Below are positions 1-10,287 of a DNA stretch of 64,000 bases, piece after piece. Origin of the DNA: Porphyra umbilicalis (Eukaryota; Rhodophyta; Bangiophyceae; Bangiales; Bangiaceae). The stretch is from positions 182,962 to 246,961 of the forward strand of contig KV918817.1 of NCBI GenBank assembly GCA_002049455.2. The letters run 5' to 3'. Below the pieces are notes generated by a model that did not search any database, was not told the DNA's origin, and worked only from the letters and a program-made list of their open reading frames with translations. The translations under genes and the position numbers were made by a program. The first letter of the stretch is position 1. Every line of letters begins with the position of its first letter.

Positions 1-2804
1 CAGGAGACAGTTGCGCCAAAAGCACTCAAAACTCTCCGCCTCGGCGTGTCACACAGGATCAGGCTGGTTGGGGTTCATCCGGCTCTGCTGGGTTCCAGAC
101 CGCATGGCCAGCCTGGGTCCCTTGTGAGCGTTCCCTATGTGACACGGTTGAGTGTACAGCAGGGCAGATGCATGAAAGGCCATCTCTACCTTCACCGCGT
201 GACCAAGTTGACAGTGAGAAGGTCGTCGCCGTCCACTGCGCGCACTTGTTCTGGATCTAACAAAGTGACCAGGTCCCACTTTGATGCTGATCGGCAGAAG
301 AGGGTGAAGAGCGAAGAGCATGAAAAACCATCGTGGCATATGCTCTGACCGATGGCCTTTCCTGCAACGTTGGGCATCCGAGCACCTGCACACCATGGAA
401 CCTGGAAGAAAAGAAACGGAACAAAAAGAGCACTGGCAAAAACGTGTTCACTGCGTCCCCCAGGCTACCTACCCCATGGCTACAAGTGCACAGTCCCTCG
501 AGCTTGGTCACGCATGACAGCTCGAGGGTGACCACGATGAAAGAAAGAGCACAATTCTCATGCCGTTCGCACCTGTCCACACGCACAAGTCCACAGATAC
601 GTACACAAGATAGAGAAGCATGCCCACCCAAGCAGCTGCCACGAATGCGCAACAGCACTGCGATACGGGGTCCTTGATCTAGCCGCCAAGAGAGACGCGA
701 CCTAGAGAAGATCGCAGAAAAGCCCGGGGACCAAAAATTGGCGACAGGCTCACGCAACTCGAGCGAGAGCACAAGAAATAACAAGGAGCACGAGCAGAAA
801 CGTACAAAGCAAAGCACAAAACATCATTGTCGGCAAGGTTGATCTCGGGGCCCTGCAGGCGTCGAAAATGAAGATGACCTGCGCATTACATACCCGCTAA
901 GGCCATGCATGGCTCGCGAGTAGGATTGAGCAGCAGATCGCACATGCGACGACTCGGCCGTCACGCCGGTGACGTTTACGAAAAGCCTCCGAGGCAGGCA
1001 CACTAGGCAGGCACACTACACAAAGTCAAGCTGGCCAACGTACAGGAGCCACCTTCAATGTCGCCGACGAGGGGCATCATGAATACGCGCCGATGAGCAC
1101 GGTGGACGGCATTCCGACCTGCCCGCGATTCCGAGATCAATCAACGTGGGCCGTCGAGCGCAGCGAAAAAATATGGTGTGAGCGGCTCAGACCGCTTGCA
1201 ACACAAGAAAGTCACAACAGCACCAGAAAATCACAAGAGCAACACTCGATATCACGAGAACGTTCGCGTTGGGTTGATCAAATTCGCCGATCCCAATGAA
1301 TTCAGTGCCAAAGTGCCGAGTCTAATTCATGTGGGCAGCACGAACTCACTTTCTCGACGAGTAGCCCCGGTTCATGGATTTTTGAACATGCTGGACTTGC
1401 GCCACGACCGAAATTCCTAGATTTGACGAACTGGTTGGCCACTGCACACTTTTGTGCCGGGACGATGCCGATGGCCGTATAGGCCAAAGACGTCAGCACC
1501 CACCGTGATCCACGTCGCTCACCATTTTTTCAGGCCCACATGCAATCGTCCCCTCCCAAGATTGCTGATCATGCTCCGCCCCCTATTTATCCGGGATAGT
1601 ACTCGGTTGGAAGGCCACGTGACCGGTTGCTTTCGTTGATGCGTCCCTCTGTCGGCCGAGTCCGTGCCGCCACTGTTGCCAGCCGTACATCGTTGCTGTT
1701 CTTTTCTGTCTTCCTAGCCATGACAATAGCTGCGCCCACTTCGAACGTATTTGATCGTTGGCCATGCTGCTCAGGGTCGTGTGTGAGTGTAGGTCAATTG
1801 AGGTCGCAGGCTGCAGTCCAATTGAGGTCGCGGACTGCATTTTGTGGCCTTTTCTCGAGGGCTGCATTCCAGCATGAAGAACTACCCACGGCTCTTTCAA
1901 TTCTTGACATCAGAGGGGGGCTGAGTTCCTCGTATTTCTCCACTTACCAATCAATGGCACTATCTCCACGGCACACCAGGTCTGGAGGCAGGCCGCATGT
2001 CGACGTCAGCAAGGCCACCACCGTGAACTGCTGGTGGACTCTCTCGGACCTTTCTCGACCGGCCACTTGTCATGTCGCACTCCCTATCATGGCTGTCACC
2101 ATCATTCACGGGAATACCTTACAAATCGGCCTCGGTGAAGTGCCCACTCCCGCTTTCACTTTCTTTGTACCTGAGAGATAGCTCTTCTGACCTTTTTTCC
2201 CGCCCGTGTTGCAGTAGCATTTGCAGAGTATACCGTGGCTAGGCTTGACGACGATTGGCACCAGCGCATGCTGGCGGTGGTCGACCACAGCGCAGTTACT
2301 GTTGCTGCCATAAGTTTACATGAAGCCCTCGAAGAGGACATCGACCATGTCGCCGGGGCGTCTCTGATAACGTGCATGCGCACGCGCTGTGCCGATGAGT
2401 CTTCTGTTCAACGGTGAGGTGTACTTGCTGTGCGTGTGGAGGTGACGACAAGCACGTATGAGTGCTGGCCAGTTGCAGTGCTCCAGTGTCACTCCGAGCG
2501 AGAACGTAAGAATGAGACGAGAGCAGTGGATGAAATGAGAACTAAAACATAGAGACAACTCATCAGCGAAGCAGCCAAGTCGCGCAAGACGCACAAATAC
2601 GAAGGGAGGGGCACCCAAGCTCATGAACATGCAGACATGACAGAGACCCGACGAACGCCAGGGATCCAACGACAGTTGGCCCCACCGCCTAACGTACACT
2701 GCCAAGGGAGGCGCGCCGCTCGCGGAGGAGAAGACCAAATACTAATCGGGCAGCTCGGGCAGCAGCCGAGAAGGGCCAGACCGAACACCTCTGTGCACGA
2801 AGCC
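1..2804. other. Region without a supportable gene
   Basis: Short open frames occur on both strands, the longest 186 codons on the minus strand at 257-817 and 184 codons on the plus strand at 1627-2181. None shows a recognisable domain, codon bias or a partner signal. A short direct duplication of about 23 bp (CAATTGAGGTCGC core) lies at about 1795-1850. I see no RNA gene or transposon end here. Confidence 0.4.
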
Positions 2805-4187
2805 CTAGAAGGCCACAGTTGGCGTCGTTGACGCCCCACGGCCGTCAGTGCCCAGGGTCGTCGACGCATCCGGGGGGCCGCCCGCTTGCGAGCCATCCGA
2901 GGCCACCGTAGACGCTTCGCGGTGCACGATCGCTTCGACAGCACAGGCAATGCTGGAGAGCATGGTAGTGCGCATGGCTGGCGGCAACTGGGAGCAGAGC
3001 CAATCGGATACGACCGCAGGGCACAAGGTACCCGATGTGAGCACATACCCGCGGATGTGCTTTGCCAGCGAGGCCTTGGTCACTGCTCCCGCCACCTCCA
3101 GCTCATCGTCCTCCACAGGGCCCTGCGAAAACTCTCCCAGGACCAGGTGCGCAAACCGCACTGGTGGAGTTGACGCAAACGGGCGCGAAACAAAGCTCGG
3201 GAGAGTCTTCTCGAAGCGGGCACGGGTGCCAGCTGGCCAGTCTCCCTCACGGGGACCAGGCCCGACTGCTCCGACATTGTCCTCCGTCGCGCGGCTCATA
3301 GATGGAATATCTTGTCCGTCCGGCTGCAGAGAGCCCCCGCTGCGCCGGCTGCTCTTGCTGCCCTTGCTGTTCGACGCCGCCGCCGAAGCTCCACGAGGGC
3401 GGCGGCCCTTGAAGACCGCGGCCGCGTAATCCGCCGTCCTGCCGGCAGCGCCACCGCGATGCACTCGCAGCGGCTTCTTAGTGACTCGACGGGTGGCGGA
3501 TGCGCCAACCGGGGGGTCAGCGACCCCCTCCGCGTCGTCTGCGTCATACTGGTCCAACGCTTCCAGTTCACTGGACCTGTTGTCGTCGCCTTCCACCTCG
3601 CTCTCCACCGCTGCGGCCGCCTTGTAGCCCGCCTCTACCGCCCCCAGGTGGGCGGAATCAACAAGCGTCTTGAACAACGGCATGTTGCCGGCGTCTAGCA
3701 CGGCCGCGTCGCTTCCCATCCCTTGCATGACGCGAACCGTCTCGTCGACATTCATTTTGCCGGCGTTCACGTTCCCACGCAGTCGGGAGACGGTGTTGCG
3801 CCGCTCCACGTCCAACTGCGCAGCTGCCGTCGACACGTTCTGAGAGTTCGCAATCATGCTCTTGATGGACACCTCCGTCATCAGCGTGCAGAAAAAATCC
3901 GCCTTGGTGAGCACCTTCGACCCTTGCTTCCGCACCAGCCGCCCCTTCTTGTTCAGCTGCCAGCGCGTCGGCGTGAGCGCCTGCGTCCCGTACTGGTGGC
4001 CTTTTTTGCCACAGGTATTGCATGAGTGCGCGTGCACACAGCTACCGCGGAGGCACTGCCCCGGCTCAGCGAATGGATGGTCCGCCTTGAGCGACCGACG
4101 GCATTCTACTTGCTTCAGGGGGCACGTCCTGGCCGTGTGCCCCACCTCGTCCGGCCCACTGACAAAGTGGCACACGCCACACTTCAT
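2805..4187 (-). CDS. Zinc-knuckle-like protein of unknown function
   Basis: This is a minus-strand open frame of 460 codons when started at the ATG at 4187. I chose that start because translation from the more distal start at 4400 begins with a low-complexity Val/Ala/His segment, read out of the neighbouring minisatellite. The N-terminus carries a CCHC-like cluster, C3-x2-C6-x10-H17-x4-C22 with a Gly before the His. More cysteines follow at 29, 45 and 50, then a second knuckle-like start C56-x2-C59 with GH at 63-64 that lacks its last Cys. The rest has no domain I recognise: a basic Ser/Arg/Ala-rich middle and a C-terminal half rich in Ala and Pro. CCHC knuckles bind nucleic acid in many proteins, including transposon gag proteins, so this may be an element-derived or host RNA/DNA-binding protein. 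Function is not assigned. Confidence 0.5.
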   Translation of the reverse strand: MKCGVCHFVSGPDEVGHTARTCPLKQVECRRSLKADHPFAEPGQCLRGSCVHAHSCNTCGKKGHQYGTQALTPTRWQLNKKGRLVRKQGSKVLTKADFFCTLMTEVSIKSMIANSQNVSTAAAQLDVERRNTVSRLRGNVNAGKMNVDETVRVMQGMGSDAAVLDAGNMPLFKTLVDSAHLGAVEAGYKAAAAVESEVEGDDNRSSELEALDQYDADDAEGVADPPVGASATRRVTKKPLRVHRGGAAGRTADYAAAVFKGRRPRGASAAASNSKGSKSSRRSGGSLQPDGQDIPSMSRATEDNVGAVGPGPREGDWPAGTRARFEKTLPSFVSRPFASTPPVRFAHLVLGEFSQGPVEDDELEVAGAVTKASLAKHIRGYVLTSGTLCPAVVSDWLCSQLPPAMRTTMLSSIACAVEAIVHREASTVASDGSQAGGPPDASTTLGTDGRGASTTPTVAF

Positions 4188-4261
4188 GATGACGAAGAGC
4201 GGCGGGGGGACGACGACGAAGAGCGGGTAGGCGACGACGACGGAGGAGTCGGCGACGACGA

Positions 4262-5165
4262 CTAGCACGGCGACGACAAAGAGCAGGCGGGAGACGACGA
4301 GCGGGTGGGAGACGACGAGCGGGCGGGCAACGACAGCAAGCAGGGCAACGACGAGAAGCAAGTGGGCGACGGCGAGAGGGTGGGCGATGACGAGAAGCAA
4401 GTGGGCGACGGCTCACAGGTCGGCGACGACAAGACGCACGTGGGAGACGGCGAGCAGATGCGCGACGACACGTCGCACGTGGGCGACGGCGAGCAGGTGC
4501 GCGACGAAAAGAAACACGCCGGCGACGGCGAGCAGGTGGGCGACGACAAGACGCACGTGGGCGACGGCGAGCAGTTGGGCGACGACAAGAAACACGTGGG
4601 CGACGGCGAACAGGTGGGCGAAGACGAGAAGCACGTGGGCGACGGCGAGCAGTTGAACGACGACAAGAAACACGTGGGCGACGGCGAACAGGTGGGCGAC
4701 GACGAGAAGCACGTGGGCGACGGCGACCAGGTGCGCGACGACAGGAAACACGTGGGCGACGGCGAACAGGTGGGCGATGACGAGAAGCACGTGGGCGACG
4801 GCGAGCAGGTGGGCGACGACAAGAAACACGTGGGCGACGGCGAACAGGTGGGCGACGACGAGAAGCACGTGGGCGACGGCGAGCAGGTGCGCGACGACAA
4901 GAAATACGTGGGCGACGGCGAACAGGTGGGCGATGACGAGAAGCACGTGGGCGACGGCGAGTAGGTGGGCGACGACGAGATACACGTGGGCGACGGCGAG
5001 CAGGTGCGCGACGACAAGAAACACGTGGGCGACGGCGAACAGGTGGGCGATGACGAGAAGCACGTGGGCGACGGCGAGCAGGTGGGCGACGACAAGAAAC
5101 ACGTGGGCGACGGCGAGCAGGTGGGCGACGACGAGAAGCGCGTGGGCGACGGCGAGCAGGTGGGC
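4262..5165. repeat. 39-bp minisatellite, all frames open
   Basis: A tandem array has a unit of 39 bp, built from an 18-bp half (GTGGGCGACGGCGAGCAG) and a 21-bp half starting GTGGGCGACGACAAG. Neighbouring units alternate between an AAGAAACAC and a GAGAAGCAC ending, which gives a 78-bp higher-order period. Because 39 is a multiple of three and the unit has almost no stops, long frames exist on both strands. These read as 13-residue repeats: acidic VGDGEQ-type on plus; Ser/Pro/Thr/Cys, Arg/Pro or Val/Ala/His types on minus. One plus frame is cut by a TAG at about 4962. The sequence does not show which frame, if any, is translated. Confidence 0.9.
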
Positions 5166-5716
5166 AACGACGACCGCCTGGGCGGAGATCCTGACCTGGA
5201 CGGGCTCGGCTGCGTTCGCACACTGATGACAACATGAAGCAGAAGCAGCACGACGCCGTTATTGATGCGCTCTTGTACTCTCCCTGAGCCCGTGCCATGA
5301 CTGGGGATCAGCCCGTCCGCCTAGTAGCTCCACAGGGAAACCCCGTCGGGAGCGGTATCGTGCGAGGGGGGGGTGGCCACAACCGCCATGGACGATGGTG
5401 TTGCGTCCGTGGACGCGGAGCACCACAGACCGCGGTGGGGCGCGACGTCGTGCGCCGCGGCCCGACAGCAAAGACACATGGTCTCTAGCACCCGCGGGCA
5501 TCCGTCGACACCCGGGACACGATACAACCCGGAAGAACGACAACAAACATGCACAGAGGCGCTCCCCTCGTGATGGGGGTCGGTGTTGTCTCCTTCCTGG
5601 GCCTGTGCGTAGCCATTGGCTCGCATCGCTCTCTCGACTATCTGGCCATAAGTGGTCCACATTGGTTTGGTAAAAGCACCAAAAAACGGAGTGTGGACAA
5701 AATATAGAAAAGCACG
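5166..5716. other. Intergenic, no gene seen
   Basis: Only short overlapping frames are present here, none with a recognisable domain. The stretch separates the minisatellite from the GCGCCC-rich element. Confidence 0.4.
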
Positions 5717-6474
5717 ATAGGCTTGTTGAGTGCGCCCCAATTTTCGGGGCGCTCGTGCATAATGCGCCCCTAAGCGCCCTTTGAGCGCTCAGTGCGCCCC
5801 TCAAGCGCCGGTTGTAGCACGCATAAATAATCAGGTAGCCCCCTCTTGTTCTTACGTTTTGACTGTGTTTCGTGGAAACTAGCGACTATCTGTGAATTTC
5901 TCCATGCATGTGAAAGAAGGACTGTTGACGGTAATCCACAAGCCCCAATGTGTCTGCGTGCCGCCCACTGCGGCAGCTCCCACGGACAAACAAGAGAACA
6001 GCTGAATATGTTCCAGGTGGTGATGTAGACAACCAGACCGTCGGGCCATGAGGACAAGAAACACACGCACACCATACACAGTCACGCCGACCTTCTCACG
6101 TCTGCAGTCTTGGCCAAGTATATATCCGTGCCAAAGATGTCTTGCAGTCTTGGGAGGTGGTTGAGAAGGATGCCGCTGCTCTGGTGCCAAGACGAGGGCC
6201 ATCGCTGCTGCCATGGCCACCTCCCGACGGACCCTTCCCGCCGTACCGCTGGGGCAGCTGTAGCCAGGGCTGCTGCGCCCATAGAGGCTGCAGACTGAGT
6301 CGTCGGGCACTCGGTCGACCGCATAGTTAAAATCTTACGACAATTACTATTCAGAGCGCCCACCAAAGCGCCCAGGAAGCCGCGGGCGTTGGGCGCTCGA
6401 GCGCCCTCTGAGCGCCCATTGAGCGCCTAAAATGCGCCCAAAAAGAGCGCCCTGGGCGCACTCAACAACCCTAT
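5717..6474. mobile_element. Non-autonomous TIR element with GCGCCC subterminal arrays
   Basis: The ends form an inverted repeat of 21 bp with one mismatch: 5717-5737, starting ATAGGCTTGTTGAGTG, and the reverse complement of 6454-6474, starting ATAGGGTTGTTGAGTG. Just inside each end is a cluster of GCGCCC/GGGCGC motifs (about 5731-5815 and 6355-6460), including the palindromic stretch around CCCCAATTTTCGGGG. The interior has no credible coding region. Ends of the form TAGGGTTG and arrayed subterminal motifs recall hAT elements. However, the 8 bp outside the two ends (5710-5717 versus 6474-6481) do not match well, so superfamily and exact boundaries stay uncertain. Confidence 0.6.
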
Positions 6475-7383
6475 GGCCCAATGAGATCCTGATAACAGTC
6501 TTCTCGCAAGTGCTCTTTCGCGTCAGAAATGTCAGTCAGTTGTAACTGGGCACTCTTCGCTCATCGAGTTGTTTCTGCGCTCGAGCACTCAACCGCCATC
6601 GAGAATGGCTGTCGATGCGTTTTCTCGATGTGGTCAAAAACGCCCATTGATTCCACATCTCGATGGCCGATGGGGCTTGATGTGCCTTGATGAGCGACTC
6701 ATCTACAGGAGACGATCACGCGGCCGCCACACGCACGGCAACCACATCAGCCCGCGACCGGGCATCGCGCAAGGATGTGCGGACTGCGTGCCCCCTCTGG
6801 GCGGGGGCCGGGCGCGAGGACTGCGGCGCCTGCGAGGTGCAGCAGCCGACCTCCGTGCGAGGTATTAGCTGGCGCATGTACTGTACTGTGTCTGGACCAG
6901 CTGCCGCATCTGTCAGACAGATTACTTCGCCAAAAAAGACTATATTCCGGGGAGTATTGGCTCTTGGGCCCGAGTGTCACGCGTTACGGGCACAAACAGG
7001 AGTAGAAAGGGGGACCCTCAATTACGGGCCTTTGGACAATGATGAGCAGCTGAATCTCTTGGAACAACATTCGCGAAAAGTCACAGGAGTATGACTCGTG
7101 AACAGGATATTTGGGAAACATTTTGGTCATATCACAGCGGAGGTTGGGTATTTTTTGCCGAGCGTGCCTGCTGCAAGCTGTCCGGGAACGGACTGTGAGA
7201 ATGTCTCAGGCACTCATCTGTCTCGCATCGAGTCTAGTGTCTATTCTACTGCTCCCGAGGCTCAAATGAGGCTCAGATGAGGCTCAAATGAGGCTCCCTC
7301 TCATATGGCCTGGAAACGCGGCCTTGTTGGGGTGTCTGGGGCACCCCCTCCGAGTTTTCATCGTACACAGCTGCCGAGTTGGA
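6475..7383. other. Intergenic, no gene seen
   Basis: No credible gene. A small direct repeat of about 12 bp (GAGGCTCAAATG and variants) occurs three times at about 7258-7300, shortly before the left end of the first large transposon. Confidence 0.4.
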
Positions 7384-7510
7384 CCATCGTCGCTTTCGGG
7401 GATACACACCATCGGATACCATCGGATTGCGGATTTCCGATGGAGACAAATCGCGGCCCATCGGACTGCTTTGTGGGGTGATCCGATGGACATTTGCCCA
7501 TCGGATCGCC
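7384..7510. repeat. Left TIR and subterminal CCATCGGA array of copy 1
   Basis: The TIR (7384-7410) is followed by about six copies of the 8-mer CCATCGGA or its reverse complement within 100 bp, in both orientations. The same motif cluster recurs only at 16.55-16.83 kb and 26.2-26.3 kb, that is, at the other element ends. By analogy with TNPA sites in En/Spm, these are probably binding sites for an element-encoded protein. Confidence 0.75.
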
Positions 7511-7917
7511 GTCTGCGTGCCGACCCAAAACGGTTGAAATTGCTCTTTCGAAGCACAGGTGAAACTGGTGGCGGATCAAGAAAACGAATGACCGCAGCGA
7601 CCACCCCCCTACCAGGCCTGCCAGCGCCTGCCCTAGCGGCCCCATAGCGGCGTTTTCTTCTCGCTCTTTCTTTGGCCCTACCTACTCTATACAGGGCTCT
7701 GGGCATCATATCGTGCGTATCGAGCACGTTGACAGCGAGCAAGTGATGCAATGCGCGCACAAAAACAAGCACAAACACCGAGAGGCAGCCAAGGATGGAG
7801 CGGCACACGTCGGCGTACGCACGACCTGAACTCCCTTCCAGCTGCTCCCACCACCTCTTGTCGCCCACGCGTCTACCCCTCGCCCTCACACAGTCACTCC
7901 CTCCCCCACGAGTCCCA

Positions 7918-10287
7918 TCACAGCAACCCGTCATCGTCATCCGGCTCGGCAAGGAGCGCTGCCATCTGGGCCTCGTGGATGGCCGCAAGCGCCGCCATCC
8001 GAGCGCGGAGAGCCAAAGACTGTCCAGCCATGACCGCCACCGACGGCGGCGAGGCGTGGGCTACGGCCCCGACAGTCGCCACCCGCGGCGGCACCGCACG
8101 CACCACCTCTGCCAGGGGCACAGGTGCAGCCACCATCATGGGCACGCGGTCGACGGCGCCCTGACCCCCGTCCACAACCACCCCGTCATCCTTCGGCCCC
8201 TCCCCACCCAGCCCCTCCACGACCGGCCCCTGCACAGTCGTTCCGTCAACATCCGCCTCGCCCATCCCCGCGTCGTCGTCTGCTCCATCCTGAACGACGG
8301 CACGGTCAGGGTTGGCTCCGTCGCAAAGGATGAGCCCGTCATGCTCGTTGTTGTGCTTGGGCAAGAAGCCGTCGACGGCGGCCAAATTATTGAGAAAGTT
8401 CTGGTAGCGGTCGGCGTCGGGGCCGCTAGACACGTCGGACGGCCCGTCACGGATGCTTTTCAGCTCCTCCTCGACAAACGTCACCGCCAACGCGTAGTGG
8501 CCGGTAGTCATTTGGACAGCCCCATTGTCCGCGCCCACCGCCGCGCGCACGCGGTTCTTCACGCGGAGGTAGTCGTAGCCCTTCGAGACCGCGTAGATGA
8601 TACCCTCGCGTCCACCGGCCGAGCGCCAAAAATGGTCCTCCTCCATCCACGTGTTGGCCTGTGGCGCCGCCATGGCGCCGCTCGGGCGGCCCGTCGCCGA
8701 TGTGAACCAGCCCACCAAGATGTTCCGCTTGTAATCGCCATAAAGGTGGGAGAACGCCTGGTTGAATTTGGAGGACACGCTCGCGGTGGGCACCTTGGCG
8801 GGGGGGGCGCCGCTCTCCACCGCGTCGTCCTTCCCGTGCTCGCGCTTCCCTCCGTCCTTTGCAGGGCACAAAATTGTCGTCACCAAGAAGTCTGTCGCCT
8901 GGGAGTTGTTGAACTCGGCGTACTCCTTCAAGGCCTCAATGGAAATCTTGTTGCGCACCGACGGTGACAGGAGAACTTCGGTTGACTTGCTGGCGGTGCC
9001 GATGATGCGCTTGACGCGGCGGTTGAGGAGCTTGCGGGCCCCGACCATGAGTGTCAAGCCGTCGGCCCGCTTCTTGGCCACTTCCGCCGCGACAGCAACC
9101 GAGACCTTTTGGGCCGCCGACAGTGGCGGCACTCGCAGAGAAGGCTTGGCCTTCGAGTGGGTAGGCGGATCGGCGGGGGTACGCACCATGCGCTTTTGGG
9201 CGCCGTCGAGAGGGTACTGCGGGTCACACAAGTTCTGGACCAAGTCAAGCACCTTGGCCCGTTTGGATGCCGGCGCCCCCGCTTCCTTGCGGTCACCGAC
9301 CAGCTCACAGTCACCGCCGAGCGCCGCATTGTCCGTCTCAGCGGGCTTGTCGGCCGGCTGCTGGGATACCCGCAACTCGTGCACCGCCTTGGATAGCGTG
9401 CCGAGCAACACGCGGCGCATCGCCAGATCCTTGTTGCTCTCGACCATAGACTCGATGTTAGGCAACTCCCCTGACAGGGCCAACAGCCCCACCAGTGCGC
9501 CTGTCTCCCGGTCTCCGCCCGACGACACCGCTGCAGCCGCCTTGCCGGCCGCCACTTTTGTCGCCTTGGCGGCGGCCGCCTGGGTCCTGGCCAGCTTGGC
9601 GGCGGCAGCATTGGCCTTAGCCAGCTTGGTGGCGGCGAGCTTGGCCTGGGCTTGGCGATCCACCGCCTGGCGAGCCACACGCCCAGCAGGCAAGCCACCA
9701 GGGACAGCCGTCCCAACTGGCGTCGACCAAGGGAGCGACGCAACCGAGGGCGCGGCGGGCAGGCGGCTGCGGGGCAGCGCGACGGGGCGACGGGCGCGGC
9801 CGGAACGCGCCGAGCTCTTCGGTGCGTTGGTAGCCGAAGCGTTGCGTCGTTCCGCCGACGCAGGCGAATTTTCCTGCGTTGCCATCCGCTGCTGATGGGC
9901 GATGGAGCGTTGCTCCTCGTCCAACCCCGGGTGTCGCGGCAGGATAGGAACCGCCGCCGACGCCGACTGTGACGCCTGCGCCGTCGCTGAAACTGCCTCC
10001 GCCGCAGCGCCCGGGGAGTGCGCGGCGGATGCTGCAGAAACCCAGTAACGGTCGACTTGGGCGGAGGCCTCGGCGTGGGTCGAGGGCACGCGAATCCGGG
10101 GCGTATTCAAGCCAAAAGTGTAGACAGCAGGCACCATTGCAGGTGCGATGGGGGTGGCCATCTGGCCGGGCACTCGGGCGGAGGGCGGTTCAGCGCCACC
10201 AGCGGAAAAACCGCGGAGAGCCTCCTTGGTATCGCGGTCTTGGTCAGAGGGCGACGGCATGGGTGCCCATCCGCGCCCACCCGCCAT
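7918..10287 (-). CDS. Transposon accessory protein A, family unknown (789 aa)
   Basis: The start is set at the ATG at 10287 because the paralogue in copy 2 begins with the same MAGGR. The open frame itself extends upstream to 10554. I recognise no named domain. Visible parts are a Pro/Ala/Ser-rich N-terminus, a basic Ala/Lys helical stretch at about 210-255 resembling histone H1 tails, and three blocks shared with the copy 2 protein. Block 1 is about 380-470, starting PSLRVPP and containing KKRADGLTLMVG. Block 2 is about 505-535, with FNQ and KRN motifs and a TGRP. Block 3 is about 555-665, starting GGREGII and ending near DGLILCDGANP. The tail is acidic and ends DDDDGLL. It is divergent from the transposase gene inside the same TIRs, so a role in transposition is likely, possibly binding the subterminal motifs. 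That role is inference. Confidence 0.75.
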   Translation of the reverse strand: MAGGRGWAPMPSPSDQDRDTKEALRGFSAGGAEPPSARVPGQMATPIAPAMVPAVYTFGLNTPRIRVPSTHAEASAQVDRYWVSAASAAHSPGAAAEAVSATAQASQSASAAVPILPRHPGLDEEQRSIAHQQRMATQENSPASAERRNASATNAPKSSARSGRARRPVALPRSRLPAAPSVASLPWSTPVGTAVPGGLPAGRVARQAVDRQAQAKLAATKLAKANAAAAKLARTQAAAAKATKVAAGKAAAAVSSGGDRETGALVGLLALSGELPNIESMVESNKDLAMRRVLLGTLSKAVHELRVSQQPADKPAETDNAALGGDCELVGDRKEAGAPASKRAKVLDLVQNLCDPQYPLDGAQKRMVRTPADPPTHSKAKPSLRVPPLSAAQKVSVAVAAEVAKKRADGLTLMVGARKLLNRRVKRIIGTASKSTEVLLSPSVRNKISIEALKEYAEFNNSQATDFLVTTILCPAKDGGKREHGKDDAVESGAPPAKVPTASVSSKFNQAFSHLYGDYKRNILVGWFTSATGRPSGAMAAPQANTWMEEDHFWRSAGGREGIIYAVSKGYDYLRVKNRVRAAVGADNGAVQMTTGHYALAVTFVEEELKSIRDGPSDVSSGPDADRYQNFLNNLAAVDGFLPKHNNEHDGLILCDGANPDRAVVQDGADDDAGMGEADVDGTTVQGPVVEGLGGEGPKDDGVVVDGGQGAVDRVPMMVAAPVPLAEVVRAVPPRVATVGAVAHASPPSVAVMAGQSLALRARMAALAAIHEAQMAALLAEPDDDDGLL

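Noticed and set aside
1627-2181. 184-codon plus-strand frame with a hydrophobic start
   Set aside because: The hydrophobic stretch near its start is weak and the rest is unstructured. There is no promoter or homology signal by eye.
4262-5240. CRISPR-like appearance of regularly spaced repeats
   Set aside because: Units are directly tandem with no unique spacers, in a eukaryotic context; it is a minisatellite.
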